Assembly (NCBI GenBank): GCA_022842245.1
Contig: JALHPZ010000001.1
Coordinates: forward strand, 478,702 to 542,701
DNA: 64,000 nucleotides
Reading direction: 5' to 3'
Source of the DNA: Gemmataceae bacterium
Lineage (GTDB): Bacteria > Planctomycetota > Planctomycetia > Gemmatales > Gemmataceae
The notes below the pieces were generated by a model. It was not told the DNA's origin. It ran no database searches and was given only the letters and a program-made list of their open reading frames with translations. This document shows positions 1-8,648 of the stretch, piece after piece (position 1 is the stretch's first letter; each line of letters begins with the position of its first letter). The position numbers and the translations under genes were made by a program.

Positions 1-1690
1 CCGTTTGCATCATCGATTCGAGGTCGGCGGCCAGCTTCTGACGGTAGGCTTCGCTCAGCTGCGAGTTGGATTGGATGGTGTCGCGCTGACGTTTCAGGTC
101 TTCGTAGGCCGAGTCGGGATCGGTCTTGAAAAGGGTGCGGGCGCGGCGGATGGTTTCGTCCACCAACACGCGGTATTGCTGTTCGAGCACGGCGCGCTCG
201 GCCTGTGCCTGCTGGAGGCCGCCGGCGGCGGGGGCCGGAGCGCCTGCGCCCATCGGCTTCGGTGCCTCGGCCTGTGCCAGGATCGCCAACTTCTCGCGGG
301 CCACCTTCTCGGACTGCTTCAAGTTCTCGCCGAGTTGGGCCTTCATCTTCATGCGCGTCAGGTCGCCCTTGCGCAGCTTGTCGATGACCTTCAAGCCCTG
401 TTCGACTTCGAGGTTCATCGGGTCGATCTTGGCAGCGGCCTGATACAGCTTCTCGGCGTGGTCGATCTTGTCGCCGTTGATGGCGAAGACCGCCTGCGAG
501 AGGAACTCCTCGCGGAAGAGGCGGAATTGCTGGGCACCGAGCGCCAAAGCGCGGTCGGCGGCGAGGATCGCGGGGGCATCCGCCGAAGCGGGATCGCGCC
601 ACTGCTGGATCATCGCGTGAATGAAGTAGTTTTCGGCTTCCGACACCGGCAGGCGATCGGCGAGTTCGACGGTCGTCGGGCGGCCGTCCACGATGCCTTC
701 GACCTTCGCCGTGATCGCCGGAGCCTCACCCTTGAGCGTGCCGACGACGAGCGTGGGGCGATCGGCCCGCAGTGGCGGGAGGCGGGTCGGGAAACTCTCG
801 GCCACTTCGGCCCCGTAGACGATCTTCGTGGGCTTCAAGACCGGCACGGCGAAGCTGGCGAGAAGTTTGGCGGAGAAGTCGGTCTTGCCGCGTTCGGTGG
901 CCGTGTCTTCCGCGAGGCGGACGACGGCACCACCGGTGAGCGTCGCGAGGCCGTGGAGATTGTGCGATTGGATCTTCATGCCGAGCGGTACGGCATAGAA
1001 GGCGATGTTTTGCTGGTCGAGCCGGGTGCCGAGTTCGAGCCGGACCGCTTCGCTAATCGGCTCCGCACTCGCGGCGCTTTCGCCATCGCCGAGGAAGAGT
1101 ATGATCTGTTGGCGGTCCGGGTTGGCTTCAAAGGCCTTGGCGGCGCGATCGAGGCCGGCTTTGAGGTCCGTTGCTCCGGCGGCGAACTCGGTCTCCGTCA
1201 GTTGCGCGGCGGCACCGGTCACGGCTGGGGACTTCGCGACCTGGAAGCCTTCGGTCAGCGAGCGGGTGGCCTTGGAGTCGTCGACGTTGACGGTCCAGAC
1301 GTCGATGCGATCGTTCGCGCCGGCGGCCTTAGCGAGCGCGTCGATCACCTGTCGGGCGCGCTGGAGCGGCTGACCGGCCTGGCTCGCGGACGTATCGACC
1401 AGGACGAGAATATCGCGGTCCTTGATGGCCGCCGCGGCCAGCGATGGCTTCAACTGCCAGGCGAACGCCGTGCTGCCGGATCGCTGTTTGTATGTGAGCG
1501 CGGGCTGGTTGGCGAATTTCGAACCGGAGAAGGCGTCGGTGGACACACCTTCGGGCTTCGCGGGTCGCACGCCGGTCGTGCGGACACCGGACTTGCCCAA
1601 TTCGCCGAAGACGGCGGTGCCGATGACGGCGGAGGCGGCGGCTGTGCCGAGGAGGGCTGTCAGCAACCGGAGCCGTTTGACGATAGTCAT
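1..1690 (-). CDS. VWA-domain exported protein, 3' end cut by window edge
   Basis: Reading leftward from ATG 1690, 563 codons are visible and the frame is still open at base 1, so the C-terminus is missing. The N-terminus has a positively charged start and a hydrophobic stretch (about residues 8-28), a signal peptide or anchor. A von Willebrand factor A domain follows, with a MIDAS-type D-T-S-A-S at residues 99-103 and a later LGDGES segment near residue 195. The C-terminal half is helical and charged, resembling TPR or coiled-coil sequence, with an Ala/Pro/Gly-rich linker. VWA domains bind ligands through a divalent metal; the partner here is unknown. GGAG lies 10 bases upstream of the ATG. 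It is divergent from the coiled-coil gene at 2186. Confidence 0.8.
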   Translation of the reverse strand, partial: MTIVKRLRLLTALLGTAAASAVIGTAVFGELGKSGVRTTGVRPAKPEGVSTDAFSGSKFANQPALTYKQRSGSTAFAWQLKPSLAAAAIKDRDILVLVDTSASQAGQPLQRARQVIDALAKAAGANDRIDVWTVNVDDSKATRSLTEGFQVAKSPAVTGAAAQLTETEFAAGATDLKAGLDRAAKAFEANPDRQQIILFLGDGESAASAEPISEAVRLELGTRLDQQNIAFYAVPLGMKIQSHNLHGLATLTGGAVVRLAEDTATERGKTDFSAKLLASFAVPVLKPTKIVYGAEVAESFPTRLPPLRADRPTLVVGTLKGEAPAITAKVEGIVDGRPTTVELADRLPVSEAENYFIHAMIQQWRDPASADAPAILAADRALALGAQQFRLFREEFLSQAVFAINGDKIDHAEKLYQAAAKIDPMNLEVEQGLKVIDKLRKGDLTRMKMKAQLGENLKQSEKVAREKLAILAQAEAPKPMGAGAPAPAAGGLQQAQAERAVLEQQYRVLVDETIRRARTLFKTDPDSAYEDLKRQRDTIQSNSQLSEAYRQKLAADLESMMQT

Positions 1691-2185
1691 TGCCCGGACG
1701 CTCCATGCAGGGGGCCGAGGGAAAAACAGTTTCTCGCCCGGCCCAGAACGCGAGAAGACCTAATCGATGATTGTAACGGATAACCGGCGGAAATCGCAGC
1801 GCGAAATCGCCGGTACGGAGTGTTCCCGACCCGCGATGCCGCACCGGACGGAACGAACCCGGCAACCGTGTTGTTCGTGCGAGTCGCGCGAACCGGTATG
1901 GCACGAACGGCCGCACCGTACCGATTCCGAAATCTACCCGCTTAACGCCGAAACGCGAACGCTGTTGGCGCGATTGCCCGGCAATCCTGCGATCACTCGA
2001 CGATTCAACCGCGCCATCCGCGCGGCCGGACCAACCTTCTGCGGCGCGCTTTTGCTTGACTTGGTCGCCCTGCGAACTAGCCTCCAGCGCATTCTTTTGC
2101 GGGTCGCCCGTCAGATTGTGACACGGGGCGGCGTAGGGAATATGCCGCATCCCGCTAGCAGAATTGAAGTTAAGGAGTTTCTCGG
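1691..2185. other. 495-bp divergent intergenic region
   Basis: No convincing gene was seen between the divergent VWA and coiled-coil genes. The left end carries a TACAAT box for the leftward gene. For the rightward gene a TTGACT at 2056-2061 with a poor -10 (TAGCCT, 2078-2083, 16-bp spacer) is the best promoter candidate, but it is weak. Confidence 0.4.
1770..1775 (-). promoter_or_regulatory. putative -10 box (TACAAT) for the VWA gene
   Basis: On the minus strand TACAAT is preceded by GT, a five-of-six match to TATAAT. The matching -35 (CTGCGA, 18-bp spacer) is weak. The leader would be about 70 nt. The same hexamer stands before both kinase genes in this window. Confidence 0.35.
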
Positions 2186-3130
2186 ATGCAGAATTCGACC
2201 GTCCCGCCCGAACCGCCACCGTCGATTTCCGCGGCCGAACTCCGCCGACGCTTGCTCTCGTCGACTCCGCCGCCACTCCACGGCACGGCCTCCGGTACCG
2301 TGGATCTGGACCCGATGGACACCGATAAACCGGGCAGTGGCCCGATCTCGCGTGACGAATTGTTACGTAAGCTCAAGGTCCCGGCAGGCGCTGTGCCCGT
2401 CGCCGTTACCGATATCCCGCCGGAACCGCCGCCGTCGAGCTTCCAGTCCAAAATGGCCGCGTTCGGTCGCCGGAACGGTGTGGGCTATACGCCCGGCTAC
2501 GGCATGGACCCCAACGACACGCCCTCGGCGGAAGTCCAGCGGCTGAAAAGTGAAAATAAAGAACTGAAGCAACTCCTTGGTGAGATGAAGGTCTTGCTGC
2601 AGGAGGCCAGTGAAGCCGAACAAGGCTTTACCAAGGCGAAAGAGGAATTCGCGGCCCAACTCGCCGAGAAGCAGACCCAGATCGACGCGCTCTCCGAGCA
2701 ACTGCATTCGATCGAAGAGCAAATCAACAACGGCACCCTCGCGCCGGTGCAACCGCAGACGGTGCCCAAGACGCGTTCCGAACTGGAAGAATGGACCGAG
2801 GAACTGGAGAAGGAAGCGGCCATGCTCGCGCAGGAGCGGCGTCGCATGGAGGCCGATCGGCAGCAACTGGACGAGGACGAGCAGGCTCTGGAAAAGCAGA
2901 TGCGGGATATGGAAGTGTCGATGGCGCGCGAGCGGGCCTTGATCGCGCGCCAGGAAACCGAATTGAAACGACTGAGCGCTGAGATTCAGCACGAACTGGA
3001 GATCATGAACCGCGGAGATACCACCCTGCGGGACCAGATGCAGAAATTCCAGCGCCGGGCCCAGGAGGTCCTTGAAAAACCCACACCGGGTAAATCCTCC
3101 GGCACCTTTGGCTGGGGCCGACGCGGTTGA
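2186..3130 (+). CDS. coiled-coil protein of unknown function
   Basis: This 314-residue soluble protein starts at ATG 2186, eight bases after a clear AAGGAG (2172-2177). The first 110 residues are Pro/Ser-rich and probably disordered. From about residue 113 to 295 it is almost pure heptad-like sequence rich in Glu, Gln, Lys, Arg and Leu (two coiled-coil blocks broken by a Pro-containing linker near residues 187-197). It ends in a short Gly/Arg tail. No signal peptide, membrane segment or catalytic motif is visible, so a structural or scaffolding role is only an inference. The next gene begins about 20 bp downstream and may be cotranscribed. Confidence 0.75.
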   Translation: MQNSTVPPEPPPSISAAELRRRLLSSTPPPLHGTASGTVDLDPMDTDKPGSGPISRDELLRKLKVPAGAVPVAVTDIPPEPPPSSFQSKMAAFGRRNGVGYTPGYGMDPNDTPSAEVQRLKSENKELKQLLGEMKVLLQEASEAEQGFTKAKEEFAAQLAEKQTQIDALSEQLHSIEEQINNGTLAPVQPQTVPKTRSELEEWTEELEKEAAMLAQERRRMEADRQQLDEDEQALEKQMRDMEVSMARERALIARQETELKRLSAEIQHELEIMNRGDTTLRDQMQKFQRRAQEVLEKPTPGKSSGTFGWGRRG

Positions 3131-3149
3131 CCGTGGAATTCTCGCTAGG

Positions 3150-3734
3150 ATGACGGGACCCCACTCGGTGACGGCCGTGCCAATCGATTATTACAAGCGG
3201 CAATGGCTCGCCCGTGACGTACCGGCGACGGCGACCTGCCCTCCGCTGCCGTCGGGCTATCACTGGTTGGAATGGCGGGAGGATCGCCTGGATCTTCACG
3301 CCGAGGTCCTGGCAAACGCTTTTGCCAAAGAAACCGACTCCCGACTCTTCCCCAGCCTCTCGAACCGGACCGGCTGCCGGATGCTGGTTCGCGCGATCCG
3401 CGATCTCACGGGCTTCAGCGCCGAGGCGTCCTGGCTGATCGCGGGACCGTCCGGCCCAATCGCTTCGGTGCTCTCCTCGGTGGATTTCAACGTCGGAATG
3501 ATTCAGAATCTCGGTGTCGTGCCAGACGCGCGCGATCGCGGCTTCGGTTCGGCGTTGCTCGCGAGGGCCTTGGACGGCTTCGCCGCCGTCGGCGCCGGTC
3601 GCGTGGAACTTGAGGTCACCGTTTCCAACTCGGCCGCCATGTCGCTTTACCGCCGGTTTGGTTTTCGTGCGTATAAATCTTCGTACCGCCCGCTCGAGGT
3701 GCCCGACCGATCGATGGTCGGCCTCGGCATCTGA
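3150..3734 (+). CDS. GNAT-family N-acetyltransferase
   Basis: The 194-residue protein has the GNAT core in its C-terminal half: a beta strand ending in the acetyl-CoA loop R-D-R-G-F-G-S-A-L, followed by a helix, and then the common N-S-A-A-M-S-L-Y-R-R-F-G-F ending. GNAT enzymes transfer an acetyl group from acetyl-CoA to an amine; the substrate cannot be told. The frame is open back into the previous gene; ATG 3150 is chosen because it clears that gene's stop (3130) and matches the start of conserved-looking sequence, although no strong ribosome site is present. Confidence 0.8.
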   Translation: MTGPHSVTAVPIDYYKRQWLARDVPATATCPPLPSGYHWLEWREDRLDLHAEVLANAFAKETDSRLFPSLSNRTGCRMLVRAIRDLTGFSAEASWLIAGPSGPIASVLSSVDFNVGMIQNLGVVPDARDRGFGSALLARALDGFAAVGAGRVELEVTVSNSAAMSLYRRFGFRAYKSSYRPLEVPDRSMVGLGI

Positions 3735-3761
3735 ATCGATCCGCACGGAAGGTTGCGACCG

Positions 3762-5000
3762 TTGGCCAACACCGTCTTCTCCCACACGTTGCCGAACGGC
3801 CTCGTCCTCCTCGCGGAGCCGATGGATTTCGTTCGCTCCGCCGCCGTCCATGTCCTGATTCCCGCCGGCTGCGCGCACGAACCGGCCGCGAACGCCGGCC
3901 TCGCTTCGGCGATCTCGGAGATGATCAACCGGGGCGCCGGCGAACGCGACAGCGAGCAACTCATGCTCGCCCTGGATTCCCTCGGGGTCGATCACAACGT
4001 CGGCCCGGGCCTGCTGAACCTGTTCCTCTCCGGGAGTACGATCGCGAAGAACCTTCCGGCCGCGCTCGAACTCTTCGCCGACATCATCCTGCGCCCGCGC
4101 ATGCCCGCCGACGAACTCGACGCGGTGCAGGCGCAGATGCTTCAAGACCTGCAAGGCCTCGAAGATTCGCCGCAAGAGCAGGTCATGCTCGAACTCCAAT
4201 CGCGATACTATCCGCCGCCGCTCAATAAGGACCGATACGGGACGGAAGCGTCGATCGCGGGGTTGACCATCGAGAAGATGCGTTTCTATCACCGGAAGCA
4301 TTTCCGCCCTAACGGAACGATCCTCTCCGTCGCGGGACGGATCGACTGGCCCCGCCTCAAGGCGCAGGTCGAACGCCTGTTCGGCGACTGGCCGCGCGGA
4401 GAAGAAACACCCCTCGCCATCGTCGACTCGCATATTCCGCGATCCGGTCACATCGCCAAGGACAAGCAGCAGACCCAGATTACGTTTGCGTTCCCCAGCG
4501 TGGCCGTCACCCATCCCAGCTACTTTGCGGCCCGCGGGGCCGTGGGCGTGCTGTCATCCGGGATGAGTTCCCGGCTCTTCACCGAAGTTCGCGAAAAACG
4601 CGGCCTGTGCTATTCCGTCTATGCCTCCCACGAAGGGATGAAGGATCGCGGCACCATCGTCGGCTATTCCGGCACCCGTCCCGAGCGTGCCCAGGAGACG
4701 CTCGACGTCATGCTCGCCGAGTTTGCCCGACTCCGCGACGGTGTCCAACAAGATGAAATTGACCGCACCAAGGCGGGACTCAAGACCAGCCTGATCATGC
4801 AACAGGAATCGACCAGTTCCCGCGCCGGCGCCATCGCCCGTGACTGGTACTACCTGAACCGTGTCCGTTCCTTCGATGAAATCCAGTCCGAGATCGATGG
4901 ACTGACCCCGAAGAAGGTCGTCGACTACGTCGAGGAATTCCCGTTCCGCGATCCGACCATCGTGACGCTGGGGCCGAACGCGTTGACGATTCCGAACTGA
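3762..5000 (+). CDS. M16 peptidase family subunit lacking the zinc motif (R/Y subunit)
   Basis: An M16B-type fold (about 412 residues) beginning with the family's S-H-T-L-P-N-G-L strand. Where active members have HxxEH, this protein has S-A-I-S-E, so it cannot bind catalytic zinc. It does keep the downstream V-R-E-K-R-G-L-C-Y-S-V-Y segment that supplies the Arg/Tyr pair. M16 proteins often act as pairs in which one subunit holds zinc and the other completes the site; the gene 40 bp downstream is the natural partner. TTG 3762 is preferred because GGAAGG (3747-3752) lies nine bases upstream; TTG 3753 in the same frame is an alternative. Confidence 0.85.
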   Translation: MANTVFSHTLPNGLVLLAEPMDFVRSAAVHVLIPAGCAHEPAANAGLASAISEMINRGAGERDSEQLMLALDSLGVDHNVGPGLLNLFLSGSTIAKNLPAALELFADIILRPRMPADELDAVQAQMLQDLQGLEDSPQEQVMLELQSRYYPPPLNKDRYGTEASIAGLTIEKMRFYHRKHFRPNGTILSVAGRIDWPRLKAQVERLFGDWPRGEETPLAIVDSHIPRSGHIAKDKQQTQITFAFPSVAVTHPSYFAARGAVGVLSSGMSSRLFTEVREKRGLCYSVYASHEGMKDRGTIVGYSGTRPERAQETLDVMLAEFARLRDGVQQDEIDRTKAGLKTSLIMQQESTSSRAGAIARDWYYLNRVRSFDEIQSEIDGLTPKKVVDYVEEFPFRDPTIVTLGPNALTIPN

Positions 5001-5039
5001 ATACAAAACGGCAGCCACCGAACTTCCGCGAGACGCTCG

Positions 5040-6272
5040 ATGCCCTTTCAAACCCATACCCTCCCCAATGGTCTGGAGATCGTCGGCGAGACGCTGCCGA
5101 CGTCGCGGTCCGTCGGCGTCGGGTTCTACGTTCGCACTGGCAGCCGCGACGAGACGGACGCCGAAAGCGGCGTCTCGCACTTCCTCGAACACATGCTGTT
5201 CAAGGGCACTCCGAACCGCACGGCGCTCGACGTGAACCTGCACTTCGACCGGATCGGCGCGAAGTCGAACGCCTACACCGAGTACGAATCGACGGTGTAC
5301 TACACGGCCGTGCTGCCGGAATATCTGCCGGACGCCGTGGACATCCTGGCGGATATCCTGCGGCCGAGCTTGCGGCAGGAAGACTTCGATACCGAGAAGC
5401 AGGTGATCCTCGAAGAAATCGGCATGTACGCCGATATGCCGCCCTTCGATGCCAGCGACAAGGCGCGGCGGATCTACTTCGGCGACCACCCGCTGGGCAA
5501 CAGCATCCTCGGCAGTACCGAGAGCATCACGGCGCTGACGCGAGACCAGATGCAGGCGTATTTCGATCGTCGTTACGCGGCCGGAAACATCCTCGTGGCG
5601 ACGGCGGGGCCGATCGACTGGGCCGGATTCGTCGACTTGATCGGTACAAAATGCGGCCACTGGAACGCGGGCCGCCCCGGGCGGGCACGCCTCGAAGCCG
5701 CCCGGCCTGTGATCGGATCGCACGCGATTCACAAAGACAATGTCAATCAGGAACACGTGATGGTGATGGCGCCGGGGCCAGCGGTGGAGGACGCAGAACG
5801 TTATGCCGCGGACGTCCTCGCAACCATCGTCGGGGACGACACTGGCAGCCGCTTCTATTGGGAACTCACCCACACCGGCACAGTGGAAACCTCCGGCTTC
5901 GGGATCGACACGAATCAGGCCAACGGAACGCTCGGCGGGTATTTCAGCTGCGATCCGGAGGATGCCGTGGAGAATCTGCGCATCGTGCGGCGCATCCTCG
6001 GCGAAGTCCAGTCGAAAGGCGTCACGGCGGAGGAGTTGGCCGTAGCGAAGAGCAAGATCGCGTCGCGGTTGGTGCGGAGGAACGAACGGCCGATGGGTCG
6101 TATGGGGGCGGTGGCGGCCGCGTGGATGAACAACCGGGAATACGACGATATCGACACCGAACTGGGACGGTACGAAGCCGTCACGATCCATTCGATCCGC
6201 AATCTGCTGGAGCGATTCCCGATCGACCGGCCGACGGTGGTGTCGTACGGCCCGCTGGCGTCCGTCGAATGA
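5040..6272 (+). CDS. M16 zinc metallopeptidase, catalytic subunit
   Basis: A 410-residue M16B peptidase with intact zinc site: H47-F-L-E50-H51 and the distal glutamate in V-I-L-E-E-I (residues 125-126), giving the expected 75-residue spacing. Active members cleave small peptides or presequence-like segments. In its C-terminal half the usual E-K-R-G-L-x-Y-x-V-Y segment is replaced by sequence without the Arg/Tyr pair, which the upstream paralogue still has. No signal peptide is seen, so a cytoplasmic heterodimer with the upstream gene product is likely. Its stop lies three bases from the stop of the convergent gene at 6276. Confidence 0.9.
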   Translation: MPFQTHTLPNGLEIVGETLPTSRSVGVGFYVRTGSRDETDAESGVSHFLEHMLFKGTPNRTALDVNLHFDRIGAKSNAYTEYESTVYYTAVLPEYLPDAVDILADILRPSLRQEDFDTEKQVILEEIGMYADMPPFDASDKARRIYFGDHPLGNSILGSTESITALTRDQMQAYFDRRYAAGNILVATAGPIDWAGFVDLIGTKCGHWNAGRPGRARLEAARPVIGSHAIHKDNVNQEHVMVMAPGPAVEDAERYAADVLATIVGDDTGSRFYWELTHTGTVETSGFGIDTNQANGTLGGYFSCDPEDAVENLRIVRRILGEVQSKGVTAEELAVAKSKIASRLVRRNERPMGRMGAVAAAWMNNREYDDIDTELGRYEAVTIHSIRNLLERFPIDRPTVVSYGPLASVE

Positions 6273-6275
6273 CGA

Positions 6276-6677
6276 TCATCCCGGCGGCGGAATCACGAGG
6301 CCGTTGACGAGCATGAACGCCCACCCGATCTTGCAGAGAATGTGCAGGATCTGATCCTGGTGGATGTTCGTGTGCCCTTCGCATTTCGCGATGTCGATGA
6401 TCCAGTGAATCAGGGCCTCGAGCATGGCGTAGGCCGCCACGGTCATCATGTCGAACTTGGCCCAGTAAACCACGGCACCGACCATCGCGCCGTGCAGCAT
6501 GGCATGGGCACTCATCCAATAGTACCACGGCACCGCCTTCTGGAGCGGGTGGTTGGCCTTGCGGCACTTGCAATTCGCCATCGCATCGCCCTGGAGCGCG
6601 AAGTCCATCAGGGCGTGGCCGGCGATGAAAAACACGAGAAGGAAGAACAGCACGGGGGCACCCGGCGGGCCGTGCAT
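6276..6677 (-). CDS. DUF3307-like small integral membrane protein
   Basis: A 133-residue hydrophobic protein with about four membrane segments. It has the pattern of DUF3307 proteins: an N-terminal helix followed by H-A-L-M-D-F-A-L-Q and a later E-A-L-I-H-W-I-I-D helix with a conserved His/Asp. A Cys-containing cytoplasmic-looking loop (CKCRK) lies after the first helix. The function of the family is not known. ATG 6677 is the first start in frame that clears a Pro-rich, non-conserved upstream extension. It is convergent with the M16 gene and divergent from the gene at 6871. Confidence 0.7.
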   Translation of the reverse strand: MHGPPGAPVLFFLLVFFIAGHALMDFALQGDAMANCKCRKANHPLQKAVPWYYWMSAHAMLHGAMVGAVVYWAKFDMMTVAAYAMLEALIHWIIDIAKCEGHTNIHQDQILHILCKIGWAFMLVNGLVIPPPG

Positions 6678-6870
6678 CGGCGCGGGGCATTCCGGCGGAA
6701 TCCCCCGCCCGTGCGGCGATGGCTTACATTTAACCGAGGAATCGCTCGTTGGCGAATGGAAAATCGCCCCGGAATCATAACCGGGCGCGGCATTGCCCGG
6801 CACGGTCCGCCAGCCTACGATAACGGACTGCACAACCGCAACGATTGCGCCGTTTCTCCGGGGAATGCCG

Positions 6871-7791
6871 ATGAAGGCTGAAGAAGAGAACAAGCTCGAG
6901 AAGAACGACCTCGCCGAAGGACTCAAGTCCATCGCGGAGAAGGCCAAGGCGGCGAAACTCTCGAACATCCGCTTCGCGGTTCTCCTTCTCGCCCTCGGGG
7001 CCATGGTGGGTACGTGGTGGTATCTGCGAGGTTCCGGACGCAAGTCCGAATCGCAGACATGGCGGCAATTCGAGGCACTCGTCGGCGAAGATGAATATGA
7101 GAAATTCGCCGAAGCGTATGTCAACACCCTGCCGGGCCGCGCGGCCCAACTGCAACAGGCCCGACTTCTGCTCGCCCAAGGCATGCTCCAACTGACAACG
7201 CCGGCCTTCGATGCCGATACACGCAAGAAGACCGTTGAGAAGATCGAGAAGGCTCGCGAACTCTTCGACAAGCTGGCCGGCGAATTCAAGGACGACCTCG
7301 CCCTGCGGGCGCAATCGCTCGAAGGGGCCGCCAAGGCGGAACTCGCCCTCGTCGGCATACCGAAAGCAACCGGCAATCTGACGGACGAACGCGGCTCCGT
7401 GAAGAAGGCCGCCGAATACCATCGGGAAATCGCGAAAACCGTTGGCGAAACAACGGCCCTGGGTGAAGCGGCCCTCAAGAAGGCGAAGGAGTTGGAAGAG
7501 AAAGAAGCGGAGATCAAGTCGCTGGGGGCGAGCCTCAACAATCAATACGCGCCGAAGCCGGCGGTGGATATCAAGCAACCGGGCGACCTGACCTCCCCGA
7601 AAGACCCGTTGAAGCCGAGCGAGCCGACCGCGCCGGGCAAGGTGGACGCTCCGAAGTCCGATCCGATTCCGCCGCCGTCCCCGCCGAAGAAAGAAGAGCC
7701 GAAGAAGGAAGAAGCCAAGCCGGTGCCGTCCGTTCCGCCGCCGTCGAAGGATCAACCGAAGAAGGACGAGCCCAAGAAGGACGGGAAGTAA
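6871..7791 (+). CDS. single-TM protein with helical repeat domain and Pro/Lys tail
   Basis: About 306 residues: a short charged cytoplasmic N-terminus, one membrane helix (roughly residues 34-52), an Ala/Leu-rich helical region resembling TPR-type repeats (about 60-220), and a long Pro/Lys/Glu tail with repeated P-K-K-E/D units. The arrangement recalls YfgM-like anchored TPR proteins, but this is only a resemblance. ATG 6871 is favoured over ATG 6865 because a GGGGA lies six bases before it. The Pro/Lys tail is low complexity and may contact polyanions or the cell wall; that is inference. Confidence 0.7.
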   Translation: MKAEEENKLEKNDLAEGLKSIAEKAKAAKLSNIRFAVLLLALGAMVGTWWYLRGSGRKSESQTWRQFEALVGEDEYEKFAEAYVNTLPGRAAQLQQARLLLAQGMLQLTTPAFDADTRKKTVEKIEKARELFDKLAGEFKDDLALRAQSLEGAAKAELALVGIPKATGNLTDERGSVKKAAEYHREIAKTVGETTALGEAALKKAKELEEKEAEIKSLGASLNNQYAPKPAVDIKQPGDLTSPKDPLKPSEPTAPGKVDAPKSDPIPPPSPPKKEEPKKEEAKPVPSVPPPSKDQPKKDEPKKDGK

Positions 7792-7814
7792 TTCCAGTCC
7801 GTTCGGGGCACCGA

Positions 7815-7848
7815 CGCCGGCCGCTCGATCAAGACTCGACGGCCGGCG
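7815..7848. terminator. GC-rich hairpin between convergent genes
   Basis: Nine-base arms CGCCGGCCG (7815-7823) and CGGCCGGCG (7840-7848) flank a 16-nt loop just downstream of the gene ending at 7791, overlapping the end of the convergent CPBP gene. No T-tract follows on either strand, so intrinsic termination is uncertain. Confidence 0.3.
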
Positions 7849-8581
7849 GATTCACCACGACGCCGACGAGAATGTCATATCCCGCGTGCGCCCCGACCGC
7901 GACGCCGAAGCCCCTCGCGACATAGATCGCCGTGAAGAACAGACCGGCGAGAGCCCGGAACAGGAAGACCGGCGAATGGACCGGTTCGCCATACGGGCCG
8001 ACGTGGTGAGCCGCGGCAAAGACGACGGCGGCGAACACCGCGGCCAGCGGGACCGCGATCGGTCCCGGGAATAGAACGCACTTCAGCAGGAAGACGCTGA
8101 TCGAAAACAGCCCGAGCCGGAACAGCACTTCCTCATAGATGCCCGCCCCGATGAACGTGACGAACTGCCCCGCGGCCACCGATTGAAACTGGATTTGTGC
8201 CAGCGGTAGCCCCGCCATTTCCATTAGCGGCCGGAAGTTCCGACTGATCCCCCACAGCAGGACCGCATAGCCGACGCTCTCCACGAACATGCCGAAGATG
8301 GTCGACACCGGTTTCGTTGGCCGGTCCTTGACCGCGAAGGCGGAGCGGATGAGAAAGAAGCCCAGGACCAGTAGCGGTACGGCCCAGAGTTGTCCGAACC
8401 CGTAGCGTTCGAGGAACCAGCGCAGCCAGATGTCCGCGCCGTTCCTGAGACTTTGCGCGTTCGATCCGCCAATCCAGAGCACGCCGAGTTCGTAAGCGGC
8501 GAAGAGCGGCAGAAGGAACAGGAAGCAGGCCCACGGGTGGCGGGTCGAGGCGTAGTAGCTGGGGTCTTTGCGGTCGGCCAC
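7829..8581 (-). CDS. CPBP family intramembrane protease
   Basis: A 250-residue polytopic membrane protein of the CPBP (Abi/CAAX prenyl-protease-like) family. It shows the E150-E151-V-L-F-R catalytic motif (EExxxR), then A-A-H-H-V-G and finally G-A-H-A-G-Y-D, which supply the conserved histidines and Asp. Members cleave substrates inside the membrane; the substrate is unknown. The start GTG 8581 is chosen because GAGG lies five bases upstream; a longer frame back to 8689 would overlap the preceding gene. It lies 67 bp downstream of the HD-GYP gene on the same strand and may share its transcript. Confidence 0.85.
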   Translation of the reverse strand: MADRKDPSYYASTRHPWACFLFLLPLFAAYELGVLWIGGSNAQSLRNGADIWLRWFLERYGFGQLWAVPLLVLGFFLIRSAFAVKDRPTKPVSTIFGMFVESVGYAVLLWGISRNFRPLMEMAGLPLAQIQFQSVAAGQFVTFIGAGIYEEVLFRLGLFSISVFLLKCVLFPGPIAVPLAAVFAAVVFAAAHHVGPYGEPVHSPVFLFRALAGLFFTAIYVARGFGVAVGAHAGYDILVGVVVNPPAVES

Positions 8582-8648
8582 GGCTGCCTCGCGGCGATCG
8601 ATGGGGGCGATTCGGGAACTTCGCTCGGGACCGCCCCGGATTTGAACG

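Noticed and set aside
5-1783. 592-codon plus-strand frame at the left edge
   Set aside because: Antisense to the VWA gene, which has a signal peptide, a MIDAS motif and a ribosome site.
2056-2083. TTGACT with a TAGCCT -10 before the coiled-coil gene
   Set aside because: Only half of the -10 matches and the spacer is 16 bp; too weak to list as a promoter.
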